DNA of 64,000 nt, taken from positions 170,803,612 to 170,867,611 of the forward strand of contig JAHLJT010000631.1 of assembly GCA_031308135.1 (NCBI GenBank), given 5' to 3'. The translations under genes and the position numbers were made by a program. The notes beneath the pieces are model-generated. The model was not told the DNA's origin, ran no database searches, and saw only the letters and a list, made by a program, of their open reading frames with translations. The first letter of the stretch is position 1. The number at the start of each line of letters is the position of its first letter. Source of the DNA: Acheta domesticus (taxonomy: Eukaryota; Arthropoda; Insecta; Orthoptera; Gryllidae). Positions 11,840 through 22,760 of the stretch are shown in pieces.

Positions 11840-12500
11840 CAACTTCCATAAGGAGGCGCTAATTCACTCTTGCTGTTAATGGCGCGTTAATGCTCTGATT
11901 TGAAATGTCGCTCTGAGATATCAGTTCCCTGCACAGGGATAACTTTTCACAATCAATTTTTAGAAAGCCCATACAAGTAGAATTATAATACTTATTTCGA
12001 TGAATTAAATACATAAAATTTAGTTGCATCTTTTTACGAACTACATTTGTACTTCACTATCAGCTTATGCATTGTTTTCATTTTAGTAAGATTTACAATG
12101 CAATCGAACAGGGAACTGTAATTGAGAGCCTACGAAAGTTGCATCTATGAGATAGAAGTATATAGAGGGATGAATAGGTGGATAATAGGTCATTTCGAAT
12201 ACCAAAAACACGAAGTAGAGGTGAGAGAAATAAGGGAGCTGGAGTCATGTCACGTGGTCTCTGGAGAAAGTTTTATGGATTCTCCGGAAGAACGAGGAGA
12301 TTGAATTGCGGAATAGATGGAGTGGTGGAATACACGGAGAAGTGGAACGGATGAAGCATTTGGAGCAGATGGAAGTCTGCACAAACGCGACAATTAGTGC
12401 ACGTAGCTCACAGCAAAATTAATTCGAGAGCTAACAGGTTAACGAAGATAAGTGGGACATTTTAAAATACCAGGATACAGCTGCTGATACCAATGATATT
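11840..12500. other. AT-rich stretch
   Basis: No supported feature. A 60-codon plus frame at 12,122-12,304 is unrecognised and short enough to be chance. Confidence 0.5.
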
Positions 12501-12790
12501 AACATTGGCCACGAGCTCTTTGATTACCTTTGTGAGCACATGCACGCATAACGACTGCACCGGCGGAAGCAGTCGTTATCCGTGCCTACGTCCCTAATAT
12601 AGGCAAGGCACCTCAATTTGCGACTTGCGCGTTGGGCCGGCATGTTAGTTAATTCGTTATTTAACGTGGCGAGACTCGGCCCGTCAGACCCGTTCTTCCG
12701 TCTGATCACGCACATTTCGCTTCGCTCCTTCTGCCGTCTACCGGAGAAAGAAGGTGATACTCGGGCGGCGAAACAGGCGATTTTGAATTT
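12500..12790. other. Mixed-composition block, possible regulatory sequence
   Basis: Unique, moderately GC-rich sequence holding a strong hairpin (separate entry) and the homeodomain-type word gttagttaattcg. No coding signal. Conservation cannot be judged from one sequence. Confidence 0.25.
12542..12585. other. 17-bp hairpin
   Basis: Left arm gcacgcataacgactgc (12,542-12,558) pairs with right arm gcagtcgttatccgtgc (12,569-12,585) at 16 of 17 positions around a 10-base loop. Such a match is unlikely by chance at this spacing. Function unknown: it could be a palindromic protein-binding site, a structured RNA or the remnant of a small inverted-repeat element. Confidence 0.8.
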
Positions 12791-12964
12791 AGCTCAGGAG
12801 GCTTCTTTTAGGCTTGAGGTTCTTTTATACGCAGTGAATCTACAACATGAGACAGCCAGCTTTACTTCCCCTTCGAGGGAAGGCGTATGAAGGATTTTTT
12901 CGCCCTAAAGAATTCACGGGGTCGATCGAATGTGAACCAGCCGACTTGGGTACAATAGCTAAAC

Positions 12965-13330
12965 GTTATACCACCGAACCCGCGTGGAGTGCGGACCGCG
13001 TGAACGCGCGCGGTTTAGAAAGCGAGGTGCGCGGAATCGCTCCGTCGCGACGCGTGGCAGGACGGGGAGGGGGCGGGGCGGGGTGAGGGGGGCGCGAGGG
13101 GCGTGGAGGGAGGGGCGGGGTGCGTGGGGCCGCTGAGCGAAAGGTCGGTGGCGGCGGCGGCCGAGGCGTGGGCAGCGCGCAGAATGTAGGGCGCGGGCGG
13201 GCGCGACAGGTGCGAGCCCCGACTCCTTCGCGTGCCACCCAGCGCGCTGTCGTCGTCGTCGTGCCGAGGCCCACGGCGCGGGGCTCTCGGGAGTCACTTC
13301 GCGCTCTGTCCAGCACAAATACCACGACTG
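12965..13330. other. CpG-rich island
   Basis: CpG-dense with a G-rich run at 13,060-13,140 and a (gtc)n-like stretch near 13,250. Overlapping frames on both strands are compositional. Confidence 0.55.
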
Positions 13331-14100
13331 CGGAAAACTCTTTGACAATTTGTGCTACGGCAATCTTACGGCGCAAAAGTAACAATGTATGGAGTTTTCA
13401 CGTTTTAGGTAAGATTCTGGGATTGGTTCCACAAAAACAGCATTCAGAAAGTCTCAGAATAAATGTTAGAAATTTCTAGGGCTTGTTAAGTGTCGAAGGT
13501 GTTCACTTTTTGACAAAGAACGTATAGTGGGAAATCTCGTAATGAAGAAAACATATCCAGTTTTGATCATCATGCCCCTGAATGGTAAGCAATTTTTCCA
13601 CACTAGTGTTTTGCAGGTGCACGAACTGACGCAAATAGGTTTTGTGTAGCTGGCAAGCACCTGACAGGAAGAGAGGCCTACCACACTGGGAGTGCGATGT
13701 TGAAAATCGCAATTATGTAACAGCATTCTCATCCAATTGGCAAAAACGTATCTTCGACCCCTCTACGTGGCCTGGAAGACTGTAAAATTTATTCCGACAC
13801 ATTGTGTTGAGAGCTTCAGATGGCTTCGTGAATTACACGAAAGGTAATGGCACTCCCTCTAGAAAAAGTTGAATTTCTTCAATGACCGCATTATATTCAC
13901 ATTTACAGATGTAAATCTGCTGTCGTAATTAGCATCCTACACACTATTGTCACGGGGACTAACGTTGTTTTTATTGGAAGCGACCGCTTTATATCAACGG
14001 CGAAAGCACGATTGTCGTATCCGCTGGTGCATGTGAAAACATTACATCAGGATGCATTAGGACAGAACGGGCAGCGCGTCGCACAAGGTTCCTGGTGTCG
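13331..14100. other. Mixed-composition stretch left of a transposase fossil
   Basis: No recognised gene. The part from about 13,920 may be the upstream body of the mariner-like element that follows, but no readable transposase motif was found in it. Confidence 0.35.
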
Positions 14101-14340
14101 TTACCGCGATAACTGCCTTTCCAAGGCGTTCTCCTTATCGCTCCCCTCGACGAATTCTTCAAGGGCTGTGGTCGACTGACCGCTACTATTACCCGACCGT
14201 ACGCGCCTGTGTACCCCTGGGCGTACGTTCCTCTCCTGGGGTTACGTCAAGGATCATGTGGATGCTACATCAGCAGGCGTCGCGTAGGTTCACGAGATTG
14301 TGTCCGTTCTCACCGACGAAATATTGGGGCGTATATGATT
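14100..14340 (+). pseudogene. Mariner-like transposase, C-terminal fossil
   Basis: The frame at 14,225-14,260 reads TFLSWGYVKDHV, matching the FLWGYVKDxV block that follows the last catalytic aspartate in mariner-family transposases with the motif SPDLTPLDFFLWG. Immediately upstream, PDRTRLCTPGR (14,192-14,224) aligns with PDLTPLD but the catalytic position is lost. A segment in another frame, LDEFF (14,146-14,160), fits the usual LDExFPG-type block further upstream. Downstream, after an in-frame TAG at 14,285-14,287, VHEIVSVLTDEIL continues the family C-terminus. Frameshifts, a stop and the missing residue make it inactive. No inverted termini were located. Confidence 0.6.
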
Positions 14341-16840
14341 GAGCACTGCTCTGTTGTGCTGTCATAAGCCTAAAGGATATTTTGAGCATGTGCTCTGATA
14401 ACTGTGTTTGCAGCAAGGAGACGCACTTGCGACAGCAAAAAAGGTGCTGGGTTTATGCCTTGGATTTTGTTACTTTACGACCTTCTAATTTCCAGATACT
14501 CCCTCCCCCGTTTCTTCTCCGCTCAGCAGCGCGGTTCCGGCTCACCACCTATTCGGTACCGCCGTCGACGGAAGAGACCGTGGTATCGAATTTGCTTGTC
14601 GCGGAACAAATTACGCTCAGTGGCGCGCCCAAGGTTGGAAGGCTTCAGCCATCCCCCCTCGAAGCCAAATAAGCAAATTAAAAAATGTAGCTATTACTAA
14701 TTTTCCTTTACTGGAGAATATCGTTCAATATATCAATTGTTACCAATAAATATCAACAATGAGTTAACCAATAAAAAGACAGTTTTTGTTCAGCACAAGT
14801 GAAAAATTCTTTATAAAAATCATCAAGACATCTACAACTGTAGCATCCAGAAAAATGTCTTGGATATGCCTTTGATAATGCTTCTCAATGCTCATTGTGC
14901 GTTGCTTTTCAAACGACATAAATAACATTAGTAAATGGATGCTTTTACGCGAACAACCCTTACACGAATTTCGGAGTATGTCGCGAGGCGTAAAATTGCA
15001 TCTTTTCTGATTCTCCGAAATCAGCGTGTCGCAATGTGCAACATTCGTTGTCATATTTTATCTTCCTTCCGATACGTGTGGTACTTTCCTTGTGTAAATA
15101 TAATAATTAACCTGTGTCATCGTTCAGTAATTTACGAAGTAAATTACACCCCATTTATTTGCAAATCTAGTTAAGTCAAACGGTATTTCAAATACTATAC
15201 TGAAAGATTTAACACTGAACTGGATGAACTAATTGCGCGAACAAAAAACTGGAGAGTCACACAAATTCGTTGCGCTCTTCAAGTTTTTTAATAAGTGCAA
15301 TTCTTCGATTAAGAAAATATCGAAAGAATAATTTGAGAATATTAATGGAGAAATTACCTGTGACGTCTTGAATTGCTATCATTCTACTTCGGCACAAGTC
15401 CTTTCAAATAATTGGACCGACATGCTACACGATATTTCCCCTCTTTCAGGCAAAACTAACGAGAGTATTACGCGTGCCACATCTGATTTAAAAATGTTTT
15501 GCTCTTAAAAGTATTATGTAAAAAAATGCTTCGAGTATTGAGTAGAATTTTCTTAATAATATGGTAGGTAGAAGTTTGTGTTTGCTTGGTTTAATTGCGC
15601 GCTGACCTTTACTCAATCGTAATAGAATTCAACTTGTGATGAAATACTTGACTCGGCACACACGGAGTATTTAATAGTCCGGGATAGAAATTTGAGTTTT
15701 TAGATGGCAGAAAATTATGCATGTTTTTCTTTTGTATTTAGTAGAATTATAATTAATATCTACGAGAAAAGTGTTACCTTTGAAAAAAATTAGTTTCATA
15801 CTTGTATTTCTTTGCGATCAAGAAGCATACTATTAGCAGCAAAAAGTGGAGAAGCCTGTAAATGAACTAGTGTAACTGAATTACGAGTATTCACCTGCAG
15901 TTACTTGGATTCGTTCTTCTTAAAAATATACAAATAAAAATAAAATAAAATAATGAATCAGAAAATAATAACGGAATAAAATAGGTGTTATTGTTATAAA
16001 TATTGCAATAAATAAAATTAAATATTTATAACACACCTAATTCAAATACTGAAAATTACGGTTAGGAATTTCTGTGAATAAATATAGTAATAAAATTAAA
16101 ATATATTTAAGTACATTTAAATTTTGCAGAACATAGCCATTAAAATATAAGGTATCAATAGTTAATATAGGTTTATTAGTTAATAATTAGTTTAATCGTT
16201 TGATTCAGTGGGAATCTGATTACGTCTGTATATTTAAATCCTGGCAGTCTGTATCATCGCAATGCGCCGAAGACTTCAGGAAAGGCAAAACGGAAATTCG
16301 ACGATTTGGGCGCACACACAATTCTCAACCTCATTGGTCACTGAAAAGACGGGATGCTCTAAAACTGCTGAAAATGTTCGTACGTTCAGGAAAAGCTCCA
16401 GTCTGGGCATGGAGTTTTCTGTCATTCGATATGATCATTCTCTTTTTGCACCAGTCTCTATAAACAATAAACATTGAATTAAGGTATTAACAAAATCAAT
16501 TAAAATTGGATGTTAGATGAATTGTTAGATGTGACGGTTATATTTATTTTATATTTTGTGTTAACAAATACAGTAGGAATGTGACGTACACATCTTCGTA
16601 CATTCGCGTAATTCATTCTCTATTTTCTCTTGATTTTAAGCTTTTTGTAAGGTAGGTCTTCGACAAGTCTACTGATTTGCTCGTTGCTGTAAATAAATGT
16701 CTTCCCTATAATTGTTTCTATTCCAATATTTTTTAATTCCGTTGCTTCTAGAGGAAAAGCTGGGATATATTTGAGTTTCCACTGGTTCTTAGCGTGAACT
16801 TCTCACATGCATCCTCGAGCTAATAAATTTAACTCCTAAA
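14341..16840. other. AT-rich stretch, nothing recognised
   Basis: Long AT-rich region, especially 15,170-16,200. 14,480-14,680 is slightly more GC-rich. No gene, RNA or mobile-element signature was found. Confidence 0.5.
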
Positions 16841-17110
16841 TAAATCGCGCGCTGCCAGCACGCGCCCTCGGCTTCGATCCAGAGAACTTCGCCTCCCGAA
16901 GCAACTCCCCGTCGCTGCGGCGTCCTCCGCGTAATTGACGGCGAACGAGTCCAAGAGACAGTTATTGGACAGGAAGCGAAATGAAAGTCGCGCTAACTGA
17001 ACTTGGCATGGTGCGCCATTACTATGCTGAGAGTTTCTACAATAATGAGGCGTGTGTCATCGAAATGAATTAGGAATCCATTGTAGCCGCTCTTGTGTTG
17101 GTAAAAGCGA
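16841..17110. other. Mixed-composition block, possible regulatory sequence
   Basis: Unique, non-repetitive sequence alternating CpG-rich words with AT-rich words such as cgtaattgacgg. No coding frame. It could be a conserved noncoding element, which needs cross-species comparison. Confidence 0.2.
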
Positions 17111-17244
17111 AACCCGATGCCAGGTTGTATGACGCAATTTTAACCGGTTGCGTTCTAGTTCGCCTCAGCCGCTTACTGGATGACCTCGTGATGCAGGTCG
17201 TGTTTGTTTCCTATTTTATTTCTTGTTGTGCATTGAACCAGTTA

Positions 17245-17320
17245 CAAGGGTAGTCGAAAGGTTTAGCTTTCAACAGCTCTCTTACGATGGAGGTGAGATT
17301 CAAATCCTCTGCCGATTGGA
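17245..17320 (+). mobile_element. tRNA-like sequence, candidate SINE head
   Basis: An A-box-like tagtcgaaaggtt (17,251-17,263) is followed about 35 bases later by the B-box-like gattcaaatcc (17,298-17,308). The acceptor and T-stem positions do not pair well, so a functional tRNA gene is unlikely. A decayed SINE or chance Pol III boxes are the alternatives. Confidence 0.3.
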
Positions 17321-17930
17321 AAATAATAGTTCAATCTACCTACGGAGACTTCATCATAATGAAATATTAATCTTTAAACAACCCTAACTCATTTCAGTTG
17401 ATTAAAACGTTCACTTCTTTATAAGCACGTCTCAGTAAGCCTCGACCATCAAAAGAGAACGCATCGAATTTCTTGCGGAATTTCATTAAAAAACCTACGC
17501 ATTTACTAAAATTGTTTAGTCGTTTGAAAATTTCCAGTTGCTAATTGCGAATTTACTCAAATTAAAGTAGACCATCTAAAAAACGTTTTAAATGGAACGT
17601 GAGTTTTCTTGAATGCAACAAACACCAATCGAAAATAGAAATGTTAATTCACAAAAAGGACTAATCATAAAATACTAAACGCTAACGATTCAAACACTAA
17701 TCATTAATTCATCAAAATATTTAACAAGACGCCTACAATCTATAAAAAAATAGAATATTGCTCGCAATTTTAAACCGCGTTTTAATTGAATCTTGAGATG
17801 TATTTTCAGCAACCACACTGAATATTACGTCTTTTGTTTTAATTCTGAGTTACTGTTTTTCTTTTTTCATTCTTTCTCTATTTCCCTCCAACATAACCGA
17901 AGCAATTTCTTACTTGACCTCCCAATACGG
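17321..17930. other. AT-rich stretch
   Basis: No supported feature. Confidence 0.5.
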
Positions 17931-18510
17931 GGACGCGAACAGAGGTGAATTGCACGGCAGGCCCGCGCGTCTTTCAGCGACATCTCGGGTGGGGCGCGCG
18001 CCTGCAGCGACAAATAAGAGAGGATGGCGGGGCGGAGACAATTGAGTGGCGCGCCGCGGGCCGCCCACAGGGAGAGCGGGCCCCGCCCCGCCCCGCCCCG
18101 CCCCGCCCCGCCCCGCCCCGCCCCGCCCCGCCCCGCCCCGCCCCGCCCCGCCCCGCCCGTATCGACGCGGATCAACAAGCGAGCGCGGCTGGAGGAGCAG
18201 GGCCGCAGGGGCGTGAAGCGGCATGGTGGGAAAGGGCGGACAGGGTAAAGGGTGGAGATGGGCGGAAAGGGCGGGGAGAGACAGGACGGGCACGATGCGA
18301 CAGAAAGGGGCGAAGAGATGTAGAGACGGGCAGGGAGGGGCATGAGGGGAGGGGAGGGACGGGGCGGGGAGTAATGGGGATGGTGGGCGGAGTGGGGGGC
18401 GGGAATGGGCGGTTAGAGAGGGGAGCGGTGGGGGCAGGGACGGGGAGATGAGGGGTGAGGGCGGGTAGGAGAGGGACAAGGAGGGGCGGGGCCAAGGGCT
18501 CGCAATCAGA
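17931..18510. other. CpG-rich island with pentamer arrays
   Basis: The left part holds a pure (CCCCG)n array. The right part (18,190-18,500) is a long purine-rich, G-dominated plus strand made of degenerate ggggc, gggag and ggaca words. Open frames up to 223 codons on the minus strand are Pro/Ser/Leu-rich and compositional. Confidence 0.65.
18081..18158. repeat. (CCCCG)n pentanucleotide array, locus 1
   Basis: About fifteen uninterrupted ccccg units, 78 bases long. The minus strand is GGGGC-rich and could form G-quadruplexes. A second array of the same unit, strand and length lies at 40,220-40,297. Confidence 0.95.
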
Positions 18511-19924
18511 CGGGCGGAGGAAAACAGAATACTCAATAAGCTCGGCTCCAATAACAATGGAAAGCGCCGCTGGCTGTGCACTCGATTCGCGAGGTTAGCT
18601 GCTGTTGCTACCTATCTCATGTACTAGCACTCGTAACGCGAGTAGTGCGCAAAAAATACTGTCCAAACATGCCATGGAACAATACTCAAAGTTGGAGATA
18701 TGCGAATTTCACCGAATCACAAACATTCGTAAAAGGAACCCTTAAATGTAGGAAGATAACTGGAATCTGACCGAGCAAAGATTTCGAGATATCAAGGTTG
18801 ATGTCCCCGTGAGTAGTAATACACAGAATTAGAATCCAGAAGACGGCACCACATTGGGTGCTCGGGAAATTAAGTACGATTAATTAAGGACACTCGTAAT
18901 TCCATTTAGTTTTTAAGTTAATGTAAGTAATTATTTTGTCGTGGTGTTACAAATAATCATTTACTTTGGCAACTGCAACAAAAAGATCGATTTCAATAGG
19001 AAAATCTTTTTCAAATACTTCATAATCTTTTTCTGTTAATACTATTTTTCAAAGATTTTCTTACGTCGTCGGTGTAGAAAACAGTGACACAAAAAGAGTT
19101 CAATAACAGTGAATCCGTTTATTTCCCGGCTAATTATAAAGCGTATACAATATACTACATCAGCTATCTGAACTATCTTTATGAAATGTTTACTCGTAAA
19201 TGTAGACTTATCTGTAAACATATTTCTTTACTCAAGTAAAAAACTAATTTTTGAATATTTTTTTCTTGTGCCCCGATTATATTTCAGCTTTCCCATTTAT
19301 CTCCTAAAATCTGAGTCCATAAATTCAAATTTTGAGATAAAGCTGTTTCAAGCTTTCTTTGGCGGTTGAATTGTAGATACTAGTCACTTAATATCCGATG
19401 GATTGTGAAGTAAGCAATATCAATAGGTATCTCAGGAGTTATGTTAATACTATTTTTTATAAAATGTTCAAAAGTACTGTCATAATTCAAGATTCGTATT
19501 TTTCAAGTTGTCCATGTATGATGCAAACTAAATTAGTTCATCGTGTTCACATTTGTTCATTTTTCTCATAAAGTTACTGTCTGAAAAATGTAGTATCTGG
19601 AAAATGTATACTACAAATTTTAAACCTTTAAATGTTAAAATATTTTACTAACGATTCAGCAACTCGAAACATGTTGAACACTAAAAACTGAAAAATATGT
19701 AAAACATAATAGTGGTTATCAGGAATTAAATTTTAGTCACCAACAACTTCTAATAACATTTTTTGTTTAACGCATTTTGACTTATTGAATCAGTTTTAAA
19801 AACGTTTTAAAACATATCCTTCAAATGTTGATTGATTTTAATTTACTGGTACCAGCAAATCAATACAGAGCTCAAATCAAATATCAGTATCAAAGGGCAA
19901 TGCATTTACTATAGGCATTCATGG
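18511..19924. other. AT-rich stretch
   Basis: 18,560-18,700 is mixed; the rest is strongly AT-rich. No supported feature. Confidence 0.5.
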
Positions 19925-20445
19925 GAAAAAAGCGAGTGGATGAGCTCGCGTGTGCTCGCCGTCCCGATCAAGGCAATTGCGCTTTGCGCACGGTGCATTT
20001 CTCTTCGGGCGGCGAGCAGCGCCGAGTGGAGAGGCGGCTTCGCTGGGAGCTCCCCAGAGGCGCAGCAGGCAAACAGTGCGGGCGGGAGCAAACGCAGAGA
20101 GACGCCGCGGGCGCCCACGCCGCCCCGCCACGTCCCCGTCCCACCCCGCCACGCCCACGCCTCTCCGGCCCCCTCGCTACCCCCGCCACCCCTCGTACGT
20201 CCCTACTACGCCCCACCCCGCCACTACCCTCCACACCACGTCACGCCCCGCCCTGCCTCGCCACGCCGTCGCTTTTCATCCTCTCTCCGCCAAGCCACAT
20301 CCCGCCACTCGTACAGCTCCGTCCCGCCCCCCGCTCCGCCTCGTTCCCCTTGTCCTGCCCCGATCCGGCTGCCTCGGTGCATTCCTCGGGCCTCTCGAAC
20401 TGGAAGAAGGAACACCAGGGAACCTAGGAAACGATGAAAGGGATG
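19925..20445. other. CpG-rich island, C-rich on plus
   Basis: From 20,110 to 20,350 the plus strand is built of degenerate ccacg, ccccg and ccctc words with roughly 5-bp spacing. Three plus frames are open for about 170-200 codons at once, which shows they are compositional. Confidence 0.6.
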
Positions 20446-21312
20446 GGTCGTATACATAGGGGCGACACCGCGGAGAATCAACTAACGGATTTATTTTAAT
20501 TAAAAACAGCATTAGTGTTGGTAAGGCCCCTTTTACAAGTATGGTAATTGCGTTACAGTTCTTATTTTTTTTAAAGAAGGGTGACAGTTTTCGGAACTTT
20601 TCCTATTCAAAGCTATGCCATTCTGAGTGGTCTTCAACAATTCATCAATATACATCAACTTACAGATGATATCTAGATAATACTAAGGAATTAACATCTT
20701 AGAGGTGTGTAATGAAGAAAGTCCTCTTATTTTATATGGTTAAATTCATTAATGTGAAACTCCGTAAGCTCGGTGTTTTAATCTGAAAGTTTGTTTCTTC
20801 TCCAAGAACTTACAATCATTTTCTTTAAAGTTATTAACTGTTTTAGGTAAATATTTCCTCAAGCTTCACCCTGAGTCATTGTTTCTCTTTTCTACTCAAG
20901 AAATGACTGATTTTATATAGATGGAAATTTTATAAATGTTGCCCACATACCATATCAAATAACTAAATTGACTTCTGTACGAAATTAAACAAATTAAAAT
21001 AGTAACTGATCTCTAGAGTCTCAAAAAATTAAACATTTGGAACGACTGATCATACAGAATAGTGTAGGTTCATCTACGCATTTCTTTGCATACACACCTC
21101 CGGAAAACAAAGAAAGAATTTTTATGAAGGAAGTGATTGACCAGACCGTTTTAGAACCAGACACTACAAAAAAAACTGTACATGAAGTGAAAATAAACAA
21201 TAACACAAAGGACAGTGGAGTCAATGTGGTACTGGTTGCTTCCGAATAAGGAAGTAAAAGTTACACTGTCGAAGAATCGTGTTGTACTCAATTTCGGACT
21301 TGTACATTGTTT
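20446..21312. other. AT-rich stretch
   Basis: No supported feature. Confidence 0.45.
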
Positions 21313-21314
21313 AT

Positions 21315-21485
21315 ATGCCAAGACGAATCTCATTCGTTCCCTTAACCGAGTTTGAACAGGATCAAATAGTGGATTTCGGAAACCAAGACGGTCGACCACA
21401 GATTTGTGGAACATGTTGGATGAGACATGTGAGCATTGGACCCAAGTTGACGCTATTGGTCAGAAAAAAACTGCACATGCACTAA
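21315..21485 (+). pseudogene. Possible Tc1-like transposase N-terminal remnant
   Basis: An in-frame ATG at 21,315 begins MPRRISFVPLTEFEQDQIV, which resembles the MPRRR...LTEFERGRIV start that leads into the helix-turn-helix of many insect Tc1-like transposases. After about 20 residues the resemblance fades, although GTCWMRHVS is reminiscent of a later block. No catalytic region follows, so it would be a short decayed fragment. A chance match cannot be excluded. Confidence 0.3.
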
Positions 21486-22555
21486 TCCCTAAATCTGGAT
21501 TGGGAAGTCAGCGAAGTTCGAATGTAAATCAATATCAATGCGTTATGCGAGAAGCCCAGTGAATTGCACGGGGACCTCAAAACTTGTATATGGGGTGGTT
21601 ATAATTAAACTGTTCCTACTTAACATTTTCTGTTGGCAAAAGGAATTACCGTGCCCGGATCAAAAATAATGGTAACATTGGTAATGGCATGGGGAAGAGA
21701 AATAATGAATAATCAATTCTACTGAAGAATCTTTACATGTTGCATCATCATACAATATGTGCTTCTTTCTGTGAATGTAGGGTCCAAAAAACTACGAAAT
21801 GTGCATGAGATTATGCATATCGGAGTTCATATTAGTCTGAAAGCCTAGAGTCACATGCCGGAAGGCCTGCAAGGATCCTCATGTTTACATGTCTGATTTC
21901 TTTCTTGATGTTCTCCTCAGATCGGCACAATTGAGAACAGTGTCCTTATAAATATCATATTTCAGGTAATGGAAATGGAAACTAATGCCAAGACCATTAT
22001 GACCCCTCTGAACATTATTACTTCCGCTTATGTACCCAAGTTTCATTATAATCATCCTATGATCGCATTGTGACCATTGTCAATGCAATCTGAGACGCAA
22101 TTTATATGCAATATTAAAAAAGTAAACATTTAAACTGAGAATTTCTTACATTTAAAGTTCAAGAAATTTAACATGTTATTACTTAAATGATATTTATCTT
22201 TGATAACGTAATCAAATGAAAGCACTTATTAATTTATTGTTTGTTTATCCATCCTGCAAAGAATAATAAAACTGTAATAAGCACTCACAAAATGTCTCTT
22301 AGTGCCGTTTTCAAACCGTACATTCATTTTTGTATTACATCTGTTTCTCTTGAAGCGACCCTCATGCAATGGGATACGGGAAAATTCTAATAAAAGAAGT
22401 TATTTTTCACATTCGGAATTAAGTCAAATCATTCTTTTAAAATTGCATTTTTAAAATTCTTTGTGAGCGTAGTGTTCACAATTTGCGTCTTTCTGAGCCC
22501 CTAAACAGTCGTTCAAAGTGCATAGAATTCAAATCAAACATCAAAAAGGTTAATT
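21486..22555. other. AT-rich stretch
   Basis: No supported feature. Parts may belong to the decayed element suggested at 21.3 kb, but no terminus was found. Confidence 0.4.
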
Positions 22556-22760
22556 ATTGCGAACGTGTGCGTGGCGCAAAGAGTTGCCTGCATGTGAGCG
22601 GGCGGTCGCATATTTGATGTTTCGCCGCGCGCCGACTCCAGCGTGCACGCAGCTCTGCAGATCGCCGAAATTGTTTGTGATGTCAGTCGGGAGATGAATG
22701 GCAAAAACACGCGTAATTGTACCGAGAGAGGCGTCAATATGCCGCCTGATCATTGAGGAT
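22556..22760. other. Mixed-composition block, possible regulatory sequence
   Basis: Unique GC-intermediate sequence in AT-rich surroundings, with cgcgtaattgtacc and similar words. No protein signal on either strand. Confidence 0.2.

Noticed and set aside
17910..18581. 223-codon minus frame in the 18-kb island (and similar 150-250 codon frames at 10.3, 30.6, 38.8, 50.8 and 53.3 kb)
   Set aside because: Several frames on both strands are open at the same place and the peptides are Pro/Arg/Ala/Gly/Ser low complexity. Stop codons are rare in GC-rich repeats, so these are compositional.
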